Assembly: GCA_023627715.1 (NCBI GenBank)
Contig: JAMAHW010000003.1
Span: 248,001 to 312,000, forward strand
DNA length: 64,000 nucleotides
Source: Periconia sp. R9002
Taxonomy: Eukaryota > Ascomycota > Dothideomycetes > Pleosporales > Periconiaceae
Direction: 5' to 3'
Below the pieces are notes generated by a model that was not told where the DNA came from, made no database searches, and was given only the letters and a program-made list of their open reading frames with translations. The position numbers and the translations under genes were made by a program. Below are positions 11,953 to 25,296 of this stretch, one piece after another (positions within the stretch are counted from its first letter, which is position 1; each line of letters opens with the position of its first letter).

Positions 11953-13389
11953 GTGAGTGAGTGATGAATTGTAGATTTGCCAAAGATGAGGGTTCGGGGC
12001 AGTTAGGAGATATGCAATGATAGGTTTTGTGAGTTCGTAGTTTCAACCGTTAGCTTTTTCGTGTCAAATTCGTATTGTTGTGTCGATGGTGAGATTCCAT
12101 GGCATGTCGTTCTATAACTTTTGGGGAATTCTCCTTCCTGATTGTTTGCTGACCGACCACAAAACTGCATGAGTACACATAAGCCGTTTGTAGATTTAAA
12201 TATAGACCTTGATGTAAATCAGCAAATCAAGTACCATACATATACCACAATCCCTAAGTGTTCTAAGCTTCTCATGTGTGCAGGAGGATTTGCAATGTTT
12301 GCATGTTCATCAAACCGATATACTAGAAAACCAGGTTTACAAACTATGCCAGACTCACTGTGTTTTTCCTGCACAGATGATTGGTTGGTTGATATGTTTC
12401 ACTGGTCACCCACTGATATCCGGCAATTTGGCGTGCATAGGCAATTAGCGATTTCATTCTATGCTTCTTCGCTGTCGGCTTCTGATGATTCGACCAAAAT
12501 ATGGCTTACAGGAATACATTACGAGAAAAAGAAGAAAAGAAAAGAATGAGAAGTACAAAGTCCAATGAGCCGAAGTCAATCGCGTTACATAACGCAGTTA
12601 GTAAGATGAGGGATTTTGTGGAAGGATTATGTAGGTATGTGGTGGATGCGGCGTGGTGGAACATACGGGACATTGAATAGTATGCATACCACCACAACGT
12701 TGCTAGTAGAGAGTAAGAAGGAAGATTAACGAAAGAGTCTTCCTACCGTCGATATTGATGGGTAACGGAGATGTTGGAGGGATTCAACATAAGCAAGTGA
12801 GCTAGGCCAAGATTAGACATGTCTCAAAGCTTAGCCTGACGCTTGAGGCCGATGACATCACGCGCTGACACGCCACAACCTCGAGGAACCCACCCAGATG
12901 ACGATGACGCCTAACTGGCGGTCAAAGCCAAACAAAAGGGCAATCATCACGCAGGCGGGTAGGTTTTTACCCACTACGATTTGCTGGGAGCTCGCGGCAT
13001 CTATAACCAGAGAGGCAGGACTGATGTCGCAGAGAAGGGTGGAGGGACGTCGACGACGGGGTCCTTCCTGGCAACACCTGGTGATTCCAACGTTTCGTTG
13101 CACCCGTGGGAAGTGTCTTTGCGTTATTAACGACAGCTATAAAACCTAAGCGCACGGGACGTCCCTGTGCCTCCAACCATCTTGCCGTCATGTTCTGACC
13201 TTCCCTCCCCGCTTTCTCCTCTCCGTCATTCACCTTCGACAGGGGTTCGTTGGTTAAAAGCAAGACTAGCTCTTGCCCACATACTTACTAACTCCTCGCA
13301 ACACTTCTTCAGCATCGTATTCGACATTTTGTAGGGGCAGGCTGACGGGGTACGCTACGCTTGTATTCCCTGCATCATCACGCGCCACC
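11953..13389. other. Intergenic, no supportable gene
   Basis: About 1.4 kb between two plus-strand genes. An open frame at 12142-12549 begins at a non-ATG codon and has no family-like sequence. The end is the leader of the next gene. Confidence 0.5.
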
Positions 13390-14674
13390 ATGAACTACGC
13401 CAACATGATCGAGGAGAAGAACCTCAAAGTACGAAGCAACATTTCTCTTCATCCTCTCTTATTGAGTCTACTCGAAACTAACATGCGACCAGAAAACCTT
13501 TATAATAGCAACCCTCTGCTCTACGCTCGTTGGAACCTTCACTTCTTCGATAGGGCTCTGGGACCGCGTCCAAGACAAACGTCGACAGGGTAAACGCGAC
13601 CTTAAGCAGGAAGAAGCCATCAAGCAGCTGCAAGAACGGGCCGACAAGGCCGAGAAAGAGCGAGACGAGTGGGCGCGACGGGGTGGTCCCCCCCGACAAT
13701 CTCGACGGCGCAGAAATGACGACTACGACGATCGATATTACTCCGACGACGATGAAGTAGGCGATAGCTTCGAGCGCTCGGGCGCTCTCATCCAGCGCCA
13801 ATTCGACGAAGGGTACGGCCGGTTGGGCAAGCGGTTCGCAATGGGGGACACGATAACCGAGAACCGACTCCAACGACACATCATCGAGCTCCAGCAAACC
13901 GTCATCCAAGTCCTGCAAGACGCCCTCGCCAACGACCGCCAACTATCGCGGGCCGACATGGCAAAACTGGTTGCAGCATCAGACGCCGCTCGACTCGGTT
14001 CGGTCGAGGCGTTGCGCGAACAGCAACACCGCCTCGCGCTCGAATACGGGAACGACGCTGCCCGCTCATCATCAGTGTCACGATACGCAGCCCTCGAAGA
14101 CTCTCCCCAGCGCGAGCGCGGCGCCCTCATCCCTGCCAGCCCAAAACGCTCGTCAACGATTATAATACAAGACGACGTCGACAACCTCTTTTGCCCCTTC
14201 AGTATACATCTCCAGACGCACCCGCACTCCCCTCTCCCCTCGTCCTTCACCACCTCCTCTCCACCCGCCGCCTCCCTGACCTGCCCCACCTGCACAACCC
14301 CGATCCCCATCTCACCAGACGACGTATGGACCATTGGCAAAAAAACAGCCGTGCCATCCTCATCCTCATCCTCCGCCTCCTCCTCCCCCGCATACGTGGA
14401 AAAACTCACCGAGACGCGCGAGTTCCGTCTCGGTCCGCGCTTCGTGGTCAAGTGCCACACGAGGCACGGCGAGTTTGCGTGTGCGCTGTGCGCGCGGTTC
14501 AGGGACCGAGACGCGGTTTGCAGAACCGTCGACGCGCTCGTGAACCATGTGGGCCGGTTCCATAAAGTTTGGGAGTTGGAGGAGGATGACGATTTGAGGG
14601 AGGTGATTAGGCGGGGCAGTGTTGTTGTTGGTGGACGAGAAAGGGTGGTGAGAGAGGAGGTGAGAATGATATAA
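13390..14674 (+). CDS. Conserved-looking orphan with N-terminal membrane segment and C-terminal Cys/His cluster
   Basis: Model join(13390..13428, 13493..14674), 406 residues; the 64-nt intron has a CTAAC branch site. The start is in GCCACCATG. After MNYANMIEEKNLKK comes one hydrophobic segment (about 15-32, FIIATLCSTLVGTFTSSIG), then a highly charged coil-prone stretch (about 38-70) and an Arg/Asp-rich linker. A helical region follows (about 125-200, Gln/Leu-rich). The C-terminal part has CPTC near 288-291 and a later cluster with CHTRH, CALC and HVGRFH that could bind zinc. I do not recognise the family. The layout suggests a membrane-anchored protein with a cytosolic coiled coil and a zinc-binding tail; this is inference. 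Confidence 0.8.
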
Positions 14675-15384
14675 TTTGCTGCGTGGAAAAGCCGTGGAGA
14701 GAATCTTGGTCTACCTAGTCGGATGTGGCCAAAGTTTGTAACATGGATGATTTTTTTTATCGTATTGTACATGCAACAAGTTTTGCATATACGTACGCAG
14801 TCGCAGCTTCGCTAGGAGGATCGATTGGGAAATGTTTTTGCGTTTCGGCGATGAAGTTTTTTTCCCCTGAACGTTATGTAAGTATACTTATACGTATTAG
14901 ACCTCCTTGCTTATCACGACGACATGGAACGAGATCAATGAAATGAAACGAAACGAAATGAATATTGGCTATGTAGGCACCTACCTATATGAGAACCATT
15001 ACGAACATTGATACCTACATCGCGGGTACAAAAGTCAGCTTAACGCAACCGGGGGTGATGGCAATGAATGATGAATGTCTTAATACGCTACGTTACACTA
15101 CGTGGTGTCTCGATAGATAACAAACGGCTGTGGATTTGGAGTTTAATAGATGTGTAGATGGGGGGGGGGGGGGGATTGCGCGATGAATAAGGTTGCAGAG
15201 AGTAGTAATGTGATCAATGTGTCATTTACTCTCCAGCGTATATAGCCTTAGATACGAGAGAGAAAAAGCACATTGTATAAATCAAGCAAGGTGAACATAA
15301 AATCTAAATCACCCCCTCCATCCCCATCCCACATCCCCGACATCCATTCCCACCTCATCCAACCTACGCTACGCTTACGCTACG
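14675..15384. other. Intergenic between convergent genes
   Basis: About 710 bp of 3' flanking sequence shared by convergent genes. It contains a 15-G homopolymer at 15160-15174. No gene seen. Confidence 0.5.
15160..15174 (+). repeat. Poly-G tract (15 nt)
   Basis: Uninterrupted run of G; the exact length may be unreliable in sequencing. Confidence 0.85.
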
Positions 15385-18300
15385 CTACGCGCTCGCCTCC
15401 GCCGTCCTCATCCTCTCCGCCACACTCCCACCCCTCCACGCCGCCCTCGGATCCTCCTTCCTAACAAGCTCCTTCTTCTTCTCCCCGCCCTGATCAACAC
15501 CCCACCCGCCGCCTCCAGGCGTGTAAATAATGATGCGTTCACCGGGCTGCATGCTGGCTGTGTTTTTGGCGCCGAGGTTGATGAAGCGGTATTCGACATC
15601 CTCTTTACCATTCGACGAAGAGGGGGAAGAGGAAGATGGGTCGGAGGAGATGGTGGATTGTTTGTGTTGGAGGGATTCGACTGCTGCAGAGGAGGTAGCG
15701 TGTGCGTTTTGATCGTTGTTGTTGGTGGTGGTGTCGCTGTTCTTGTCGATGGTTTTCCGATCGACTTTGCGCGCCCACATGTTGAGGCCGCACGCGGCGT
15801 CGCCGCCGCCTTCCATGCCGTATGGATGGTACACGCGGCGCTCGCTGAGGATGCTGACTTGTACCGGGATTCTAAACTCGATATCGCGAATCACGCCCTC
15901 GCCGCCATTGTGCAGACCGACGCCCGCAGACCCGGTCCGGAGGCCGAATTCGCGGAGCAGGACGGGGTAGCGGCGCTCGAAGACTTCGGAGTCGGTGATG
16001 CGCGTGTTGGTCATGTGCGTGTGCACGCCCGAGGTGCCTTCCCAGGTAGGGCCTGCGCCGGAGCCGCCGGCGATGGTTTCGTAGTAGCCGAAGCCTTTTG
16101 TTTCTTTGCGTTCGGAGGAGGTGGGGGTTTGGGTGGTGCCGCCGAAGCCGAAGGTGAGGTTGTTGGTGTCGCCTTGGGAGGCGGCGCAGGCTTTGAAGGC
16201 TTTGAGGACGACGTCGGTGACACGCTGCGAGGTGAGGACGTTGCCGCCGACGACGGCGGCGTTGTCCGAGGGCGAGAGGAAGGATTTCTTGGGAATGAGG
16301 ACGTGGATTGGTTTGAGGCAGCCTTGGTTGAGTGGGATGTCCTCGCTGATGAGGCACCGGAGGCAGTAGATGATGGCCGAATAGGTGACGGCTTCGGGGG
16401 CGTTGATGTTGCCGTAGACTTCGGGACCCGTGCCGCTGAAGTCGAAGACGGCTTCGCCCTTTTCCGGGTCGATGGTTACTTTGAGGCGGATGGGGGAGCC
16501 GTCGTCCATGAACTCTTCGGCCGAGAGGTCCTGGCCTTCGAAGCGTTTGTGGACGTCTTTGAGGAGGTTGCGGACGGAGGTTTCGGCGTTGGCTTGGATG
16601 TTGTGCATGTAGAAGGTTACGACTTCTTCGCCGTAATCAGACATTAGGGTTGAGATTAGGTTGATACCCTTTTGGTTGGCGGCGATCTGCGCTTTCAGGT
16701 CGTTGATGTTGTCTGATAGACAGCGAGTCCCTGAGCAGCCCGGGTACTGCCCTGGCTCATCGTAAAGCAGTTCAGTGATTCGTTTCTCGTTGAAGTGGCC
16801 CTCAGATACCAACTTTTCCGACTTGATGGCCGCGCCTTCTTGGTACAGCTCTCGGGAGTGCGGCGGCATACTTCCCGGTAGGATTCCTCCAATGTCGGCA
16901 TGATGCGCACGGGAGGCTACATAAAATATAATCTTGTCGCCATTGAAAGCCGGGGTAATGGTAGTGATGTCGGGAAGATGGGTGCCGCCAAACATGGGAT
17001 GGTTAGAAACAAGGACATCGCCCTTCTTGAGCTTGCCTTTCCAAATAGCGGCTTGCTTGCGTACGCAAGTCGACATGCTTCCAAGATGTACGGGAAGATG
17101 GGGCGCTATCTACATTAGCCTATACATATTTAGGTGACGAAAAAAGGGACTTACCGTTAGCTACAAGTCCACCCTCAGCATCAAACAGAGCGCAAGAGTA
17201 ATCCAGACGCTCCTTGACGTTCGTAGACACGCTAGTCTTCTGCAGTGCTCGACCCATCTGCTCGGCGATAGCCATGAAACGGTGAGCGAAGATAGATAGA
17301 AGAATCGGATCCACTTCTTTCGTGCCAATCTGTTTGTCCTGGCCGTCACTCTCGCCAATGTTAATCACAACATGGGTTTCGATGACCAGCGCCGAAGCTC
17401 CAGGGGTCACAACAATGGTCTGGGTACCGTCCGCAATGATGGCAGGGCCCTTGATGCGATCGCCCGTCGCCAGATCCTCCAGTTTGTAGATGGCTGTATC
17501 TTGTCGGCCGCCCTCGAAGAAGACTTTGCGTGTTCCGTACACTTTGTCGTCTTTGGCGAGATCTTTTGGTTGTATTTCCTTGAGCTGCTGATCCACCGTT
17601 TTCTCCAACCCTTCAAACGTCTTGCCAATGCCGCGTGCTCGCACATCATCGACAATGATATCGCGATCGGGCAGAGTAAAGCCGAATTCCTGCTCGTGCT
17701 GCTTCACAAAAGCCTTGCCAAACGCCCAGTCATCTCCACCAAACTCCTTCTCCGCCTCTTCCTTGGTCGGTTTGATGATCATGAGCGCAGACTCCGTCCC
17801 GCGATACCTCAAATTCAAATACTCCTCAAAATGTATCTGCTCCTCGCTGAACCCCTGATCCGCGAGCGTCGCCGTCGACTTCTTCCGCAGCTCGCCCATC
17901 TTCTGCTGCAGATACTCCCTCGTCTCCTTGTCGTCGGACCATACTTTGGATTCGGGTTCCTGCCTCTCGTCCACCACATCCGCCAACGCCATGCCGTAGG
18001 CAGACAAAACGGACGAGTATCGATGCACGAGGATCTGCGATATCCCCAAAGCTTCCGCGATAGCCACAGCGTGCTGACCACCCGCGCCGCCAAAAGTGGC
18101 AAGTCGATGCTTCGAGGTATCGTGACCCCGAGCCTCGGTCAAGCTTCGAATCGGGCGGGTCATGGTTTCGTTGGCGATCTTGATGAAGCCGTGCGCGATC
18201 TCGTCCAGACTCATCTCCTTGTCCTTGTTGCCGCCAGCAATCTCCTTGTTGATCTGCTCCGCGAGTTCCTTGAACAACTTCTCACTGGCTTCAGCATCCA

Positions 18301-19751
18301 ACCCCTCATCCTCATTCTTGCCGAAGATCTTGGGGAAGAAATCGGGCAACAATCGTCCTAGAAACAAATTCGCGTCCGTGATGGTCAACGGTCCGCCTTT
18401 GCGGTAGCAAGCAGGGCCAGGATGCGCACTCGCGGACTCAGGACCAACAACGAAAAGCCCGTTTCTCCAGAAGAGGCGCGACCCGCCGCCGGCCGCGACC
18501 GTATTGATGTCGAGCTGCGGCGACTGGATGGTCACGCCCGCCGTCGTCGTCTCGAAAACGTGATCGTACCTCCCCGCACCGTATCTGCTCACATCCGTAC
18601 TCGTCCCGCCCATGTCGAACCCAATAACAGGAATCCTGGTCTGCGGATCGTACGAAGTAAGCGCGTACCCTACCACACCACCCGCAGGACCCGACAAGAT
18701 CGCTTTCAGTCCCGAGAAGATATCCACGTCCACCAACCCGCCATCCGACTGCATAAACTCACACCTCGCCCCTTTAGACCCTTCCTCCCTCTTCACACTC
18801 TTCGACCCCAACCCACCCTCAAACCCCTTCGAGAACCCATCAATATACTTCCGAATCGCGGGCGTTAAGTACGCGTCCGCGCACGCCGACGTCGCGCGGG
18901 GCACGAGTTTAATCATAGGCATGAGTTCGTGGCTCAAACTGACATGCTCGAACCCAATCTCTTTCGCGATGCGGCCGACGAGGGCTTCGTGCGCGGGATA
19001 CGTGTACCCGTGCATCAAGCACACAGCTATACTCCTGAGCCCCTCGTCGTACACCTGCTGCAGTTGCTTCCTAATCTCCTCATCACGCGGACGCTGCAGT
19101 ATCCGCACCGTTTCACCGGATAAACCCTTCACCAGCTCATCATCTTCCCCAGCGGCATCAATCGCCTTCGCATCCGTAACCTTCCTCTCCGGATCTTCCG
19201 CGTAATCCTCCAGCGTAACCCTCTCATCAATCTCCACCACCTTTTTGTACAGCACCTCCGGCTTCCTAATATCCAGCGCGAAGATATCCGGACGGCTCTG
19301 ATTCCCAATCGCAAGGCAGTCTTTAAACCCCTTGGTAACCACCATGGCAATATCCTCGCCCTTGCGCTCGAGCAGCGCATTGGTGGCGACGGTGGTGCCC
19401 ATACGGATCGACTCGATCTGGGACGTGTCGAGGGGTTGGCCGCGGGGGATCTCCTTGCCGGTGAAGCGCGAGAGCAGGCGCCGGATACCTTCGAGCGGTG
19501 CGTCGTCATAGTTGGAGGGGTCGACGGAGAGGAGCTTGATGAGCACGTCGTCTTCCATTTTGCCCGTGCCTGGGTTGCCGACGCAGTCGGTGAAGGTGCC
19601 GCCTCTCTATTTCATGTCAGTCTGAGGGGAGGGAGGTAGCAGCGAGCGGGGAGAGGGGAAGGGGGAAAGGGGAAAAGGAGTGAAGTGCGAAATCCCATAC
19701 ATCAATCGCGATGCGTATCCCCCTCCCGCTAATCTTCCCTGTTGAACCCAT
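15385..19751 (-). CDS. OXP1: ATP-dependent 5-oxoprolinase (fused hydantoinase A/B)
   Basis: Cytosolic enzyme of the glutathione (gamma-glutamyl) cycle that opens 5-oxoproline to glutamate at the cost of ATP. Model complement join(15385..17105, 17155..19606, 19701..19751), 1,407 residues. Exon one ends inside the motif IAID/RGGTFTD, so the first intron is certain. The HyuA half has SDGGLVDVDIFSGLKAILSG, GFDMGGTSTDVSRYG, TVAAGGGSRLFW and HPGPACYRKGGPLT. The HyuB half begins around GLVANAPHLPVHLGSM, which spans intron two, and contains GGSGAGPTWEGTSGV, HMTNTRITD and LLREFGLRTGSAG. The family length is about 1,290; the excess comes mainly from a low-complexity insertion near the C-terminus (Asn/Thr/Ser/His-rich, encoded around 15600-15760). 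It shares orientation with the two genes to its right but with separate intergenic spacers. Confidence 0.95.
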
Positions 19752-20493
19752 TTTCTAACCCTTTCAAAACTTTCAACCCCGGGTACCTCAAGCTATCTCT
19801 GATCCTTTCCTTCCAGTCCCGCACCCAGAACAGAGGGGAAAAAACAAAAGCCCAAACCCAACCCAAACGGGTACGTACGTAGGACGGATCGTATAAGAAA
19901 AGAAGAAAAGGGAGGTAGGTAGGTTCGTTAGTGTTGAGAAGTAGAGGGTTTGTTTTGTTTGGAGAATGGAGAAGAAGAAAGAAATGTTAACGATCTCAGA
20001 GACCAACGCACACGACTAACTAACAATTACGTTTACATAATTCAAAATCACGATTCCGAAAGCTGCCCTCCGTCTCTCAAATCCAAGAGTGGGGTAGAGG
20101 TAAAGGTAGATAGCTTAGCTTATGAATTGAAGTGTGCCCCGCCCTCTCTCCACCCCCGCGGCGCGCGATGTCGGAGCGGAAAAGGGGTTGCGTCATGTCC
20201 ATTCATCTGCATTTAATTCGGCTGGCTTCGGGTTAATTTGTTCAATATTCGTATGAGATAGGGTATAACATCACGTGCTGATGAGATATAACATGGACCT
20301 GTGATAAAGTATGTATTTATATATTTTTCAGGGACATGATAGCATTTCGCAAACCTTACTTACAGAAAAAGTAAAAAACACACACTCATCACTCATACTC
20401 TAAAAACCCTCCCAGTTTCCCACGCATATACACGACCCCCATCCCATCCCACCCCCTTTCCAAAGAAAGGAATAAAAACAAGAAAACGCATTT
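19752..20493. other. Intergenic between 5-oxoprolinase and UGGT
   Basis: About 740 bp holding the 5-oxoprolinase promoter and the 3' region of UGGT. Purine-rich and AT-rich tracts; no gene seen. Confidence 0.5.
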
Positions 20494-23400
20494 CTACAAC
20501 TCATCCCTAACCCTCTCCCCCTCCTCTCCACCCTCCTTCCCCACCTCAGCCTCCTTCCTCTCCCTCTCCCTAATCTGCTCCAACTCCTGAATCCCCACCT
20601 CATCCCCTCCAACACCCGCCTCCTCACCACCGCCCCTCACACGCCTCGCAAGCGCCGCAATTTCCTCATCGTACACATTCCACTCGGGCACCTGCCTGCG
20701 TGCGCGATCGAGCTTGGGCTCTTTAGTCTGAGGATTATTACACAGATCAATGGTTTTGGCGTCCTTGAGGCTCTCGTCCGAGCACCACGTCTCGCACCAG
20801 AGCCACTCCTGGGGTAAGCTCTTGATCTCGAGGTTGAACTGCATGTTGTTGGGGAGGTCCTGGTCGAGGTTGGAGAGCGAGTTGGGGTCGGCGGAGAGGG
20901 AGTGGTATTGTTGTCGGAGCCGGTCGCCCGCCGCCAGCGCGCGGAAGCGCTGGAGGTCGACTACATAGAGCGCGGAGATGTGGTAGGGGCGGCCGCGTAG
21001 GAAGTTGGCCCAGTAGCCCGTCTTCCAGAATCGGAAACCTTCCATGCTCGTGCGCGAGTCGCACATGGGCGTGAAGCCGTAGGGCGCTCCTTCCAGGTCG
21101 AATTGGACGAGCTCGTACATGTCGGTGCGCACAATCTGGTCGGCGTCCACGAAGATGACTTTGTCCAAGTCGAGTGGGAACAGGACGTCGAGGAAGAGGA
21201 TCTTGTATCCCCAGATTTCTCGCTGCTTCTCCGACTGTTGTCGGAGCCAGTGCGGCCATTTGAACGTGACCATCTCGTATTCAAAGCCATATTCTGCGGC
21301 CATGTGTGGCAGGAACGATTTGAATGACGGGGACAGGAACTGTTCAATGAACCAGAACTTGACGGTATGGTTGGTGTGTTTCATGACAGACAGCATCATA
21401 ATATTGAGCATACGCTCGTACAAGTGGCCCGATGCGACAGAAAAGATGTTGATGTCAGCCTGCGTGCGCTTTCCAGCCGTAGAAGATTTACCGCCCGAGA
21501 AGAACGACGCCCCCTTCTTCAGGACTTTCTCACTGTTGACATTAAGCCCTATTTTACTAAAAAGCTTATTGACTTGCTGAGAGCCCTTTTCCACAATCTC
21601 AGATGCCAGAGACTCCTCGGGGGCGAGGACATCGGTAAGTTCTTGACCCTCGTTCCGGGAAAGCCGAGGGAACAATGTGGTGCCTTGGAAGGACATGAGA
21701 ACAAGCTCGTTGGTTTCATCGCCAGGGACCGGGGCCCAACCGAGAGGTCCGGCACTCTCGAGTTTGAAAACGTCCTGGCTGCGACCACTCTTGAGATGGA
21801 TGCTGTAGAAACCCGGGTTGACTTTGAACTGGAAGTAGCCCAGATTAGCCATGATGATAGTATCGGCAAGATGGGGATCCTTTTCGGTAGCAAGGACCAG
21901 CTCCGCACCACGAGGCGGTTGGCCACCGTTGGTGATATCGCGTGAATGACCCTCGATGAGAATGCTTTCGAGCCCATAGACAGCATCAATGTTTGTGCCA
22001 GCTGGTAGAGAACTCAGTTTGATGTTGTCGAGATCGTGAATAGACTCTTCCGATGCCACGAGCCAAGCCGGAGGAACATCCATTGCCAAATTCAAAAGAG
22101 CCTCCTTAGGAATGCCATTGAAGCGCGCTTCGAGTTTCTGGACAGATCCATCTTCGGTGAAGTTAGGCTTCGAGCCGAGAAGATAGCGGTAAAACCGTTT
22201 GACAGGCAGTTCTTGAAGCGCTTCTTTGGGGTTCAGGAAGAGTCTGAGGTGAACACCAGACATTTCCGACAGCGTCTTCAAGGTCGGCACCCATCTCTGG
22301 GCAAGCTCGGTAGCAGGGTCGATCGAAGCGACGATTTGGAAGGTCGCCTCTTCCACATCGCCTTTGGTGATGACAGTGTGAGTATGGTTCCACTTCTTGA
22401 AGTGATCAGCCCTAACCGTTGAAGCGGAATCGTAAATGCCCTCAGGCCCATCTGAAACAGAGGAAAGCGCAACGAGTGACTGAATTTTGGCCACATCGAA
22501 CGGCGACGAGACTTTATCGTTGAACTTTAGATCCTCGAGAGCCTTGCTCAATGGCGTGATGCGTTTGGTCGTTTCGTACGACACCAGCATGTCCACGTCG
22601 TCCTTGCCAAAAAGTTTGGTGTCGGGAATGGGTCCGACAAATCGTCCATTGACTAAAATTCCGTTTTGACTTGGCTGGAGATTAAGGGCCTCATAGATGG
22701 GCTCCGCTACAGCCCAGAAAGCTGTTGCATTGGCAGTGCTTGGTGAAGTAATCACAGGCCGGCCCAGGATATCTAGTAGCTGTTCGCTGCTGAGGGACCG
22801 GCTAGACTTGATCCAGGTTTCTACCAGATCTTCCGAAACGCTTACCTGCTGAGCATTGGCCTGCGGGTTGTGAATGAGCACGAGCTCAATATTCGGGTTC
22901 TCGTCGCGATACTGCGCAACAGACTTGAGCAAGTCCAAGCCATGCTGGGAATCAAAGTCACCAACAAGGGTTACATGAACCCACTCAGCCGGATTCGCAG
23001 ACTCAGCAGCTTTAATGCTAGGCATCTTATGGAAAGCCGCTCCATGCACGGCTTCGAATTCGGCCATGTCGACGAGAGTGATGTTCTTTTCATCTTCGGG
23101 GATGATGAGCGAATTGCGCTTCGGTAGAGCCTGGAAGAGGAAGTACTTCGGCACCCAGGCGTCTTCTTCGAATACCCGCTCGAAAACACCTCGCTGAATT
23201 TGGTTGAGATCAATTGAGACACGCTGGCTTAACGCACCGAGCCAATTGCCCACTTTCGGCATGGGGATACCGTTAATGAAGAATAGAGCATTTTCATCGT
23301 TTGCCGAAAGACGATCCAAGTATTTCTTCGCTCCTTCAACCCGACGTCCAACTTCCTCGGACTTGAGAACATCTGCAAAATCAAGCGCTTCATGCTCAGG

Positions 23401-25296
23401 AAGGAGCTCAAGACCTTCGATAGCTGCATCGAAGACGGCTTTGCTGGGCTGATCAAGTTTCTTCTCTCTAACAGCCTGCAGTCTCTAATCAGCATAAGTG
23501 CATAGCGGAGATTAAAGAGGTAAAACTCACAGCAGTAAGATAGTTTACTACCGCAGACAACCCATACGTGTCCATAAGATAATAGATAACTTTAGCTTGG
23601 TCCGAGGCACCAGCAGTCCTGGAACTAGGAACAATACCCCAACGAAGAGGGATATTGCGGTTGATAATATTGACAGCAGTCTCCACAACCGAGAGAACAT
23701 CGTCCTCTGATGTAAGATCGACGGGTAGTATAGCGTTGTGTATGTCACGGCGGACAGAAGGCAAGCTACCAGGGTAGGTTCTTTGCAGAAGCTAAATGAT
23801 CATTAGACAATAATGCATGCACGTTTTCGTTGATGGGCACTTACAGCTTGCAGATTAGAAGGCCAGTTCTCGTACCTCTCATCTTTTTCAATATTGTTCA
23901 GCCACACAATGACATTTCCCCCTTCAATCTCATCTCGGAAATCATATCGCTGCGGCTCGTCGTCCTGCGTCTCTGTGATAGCCGAATGTGAAAGTAGTGA
24001 GACGGCGTCAGCTCCGGAAAATCCCTGGCTGCGCATACCATTGATCAAAGATCGTTCTCGGCGAAGGTGCTCAAGCAAAGCAAAAGGATTGATATCACGG
24101 GCTGGTATCTGCACTCCGTTGATCCAGAAACTCTGGCTACCTGGTGAAGCGAAGTAGCCCGGAAGCTGTTCGAGATTGAACGCTTGCTCCTTGATGAATC
24201 CTTCAGATGCATTGTGCGCCACTATCGCCGACGAGTATTTTGGAAAATCTTGAATCAATCGTAGAAGCGTGTCCATGGGGTTTTCACTCTGCGCGACAAA
24301 GCTTGCAGCCTTTAAGCTAAGCTCGGAAATGTCATCCTTGGATAGCGGCTTCAAGTCTGACACATCTTCTTCATCGTGCAACTCCGTATCCAAAGATGCT
24401 GTTTTCTTGTTTTGCTCTGCATTTCGATCGTCGATGACAATGTAATCCGTTCTCTTCAGTTGCAAGCTAACACCATATCCATTCACTATCAGTGGCGACT
24501 TCTTCGAGCTAGCTGACGGTTTGTGTCGGACGCGGTAGGACGTCTTGCCATCAGCAGCAGTCGCGCGTAGCGTTTTATGAAATTTCCCAAACGACGAAGA
24601 AGTGATGTCAGCATATAAAATAGAAGGAAGCGCATGCGAAGCATTCCCAAGAACCCGATCAAACGGCAATTTCTTCGTCCTGCGAAACTATTAGCATCTG
24701 CTCCATCTCCAAACCGGACCACGCAAAACCCACCGTTCACCTTTGATACTCCCATGACTATCCTTCAGGTCTGGAGAGCAATACTGCTTCCCTCCAAAGG
24801 CGACCCAAGTATCACACTCCTCCCCCTGCTCCCCCTCCAGCCCAGGCTCCACCGACGTGTTATAAAACTGATAGTGCGCCTCGATGCGCGGAGCCGCCGA
24901 GCGAACCGAAAGGGCGAATTGAAACGACGAAAGCGTAGTGGGATCGGTAATATGGCCATCGGTCCCGAGTAATTCCACAAATGATTCAAAAAGCTCTTTA
25001 TCTGTTTTCGCCTTGTCGAAGTAGCCGTCGGCTATGCGGTCGAGGAGGGGAAAGTATGCCGTGGAGTTCTCTTCGGCGGCGGTTTCTCTACAAAAAGTCG
25101 GTCAGACATTACAATTCGATTGTACAGGGTGAGATAGTGGGTGAAGAGCTTACAATAACTCCACCAGGTACGGCGCAGAGTCGAACGAAGCTCGCAGAGC
25201 GACATTGATGCTCGGTCCCGCGAGTACACCAATACGTCCGACAGCGCAGAGCAGCGCCAGGCTCTGCGCGCGGAACAGCGGCTTAAGCACCCGCAT
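20494..25296 (-). CDS. UGGT: UDP-glucose:glycoprotein glucosyltransferase (GT24), ER folding sensor
   Basis: ER-lumenal enzyme that re-glucosylates misfolded N-glycoproteins so that they rebind calnexin. Model complement join(20494..23475, 23531..23791, 23845..24679, 24734..25087, 25154..25296); phases agree and give 1,524 residues, the normal size. A signal peptide covers about residues 1-27. The large N-terminal part holds the thioredoxin-like UGGT repeats. The catalytic GT24 domain starts near residue 1204 (INIFSVASGHLYERML) and carries the metal-binding DAD motif at about 1308-1310 (FVDADQIVR), with SNLDQDLPN and EWLWCETWC further on. The protein ends in RDEL, a plausible ER-retrieval signal after a Glu/Arg-rich tail. 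The intact GT24 motifs favour a catalytically active UGGT over a degenerate Kre5-like protein. Confidence 0.95.

Noticed and set aside
12142..12549. 135-codon plus-strand frame
   Set aside because: Starts at a non-ATG codon, Cys/Ser-rich random composition, no splice or promoter context.
13738..14772. 344-codon antisense frame
   Set aside because: Mirror of the GC-rich coding frame of the orphan gene on the other strand.
15658..16647. 329-codon Gly/Ala/Val-rich plus-strand frame
   Set aside because: Antisense shadow of the 5-oxoprolinase exon.
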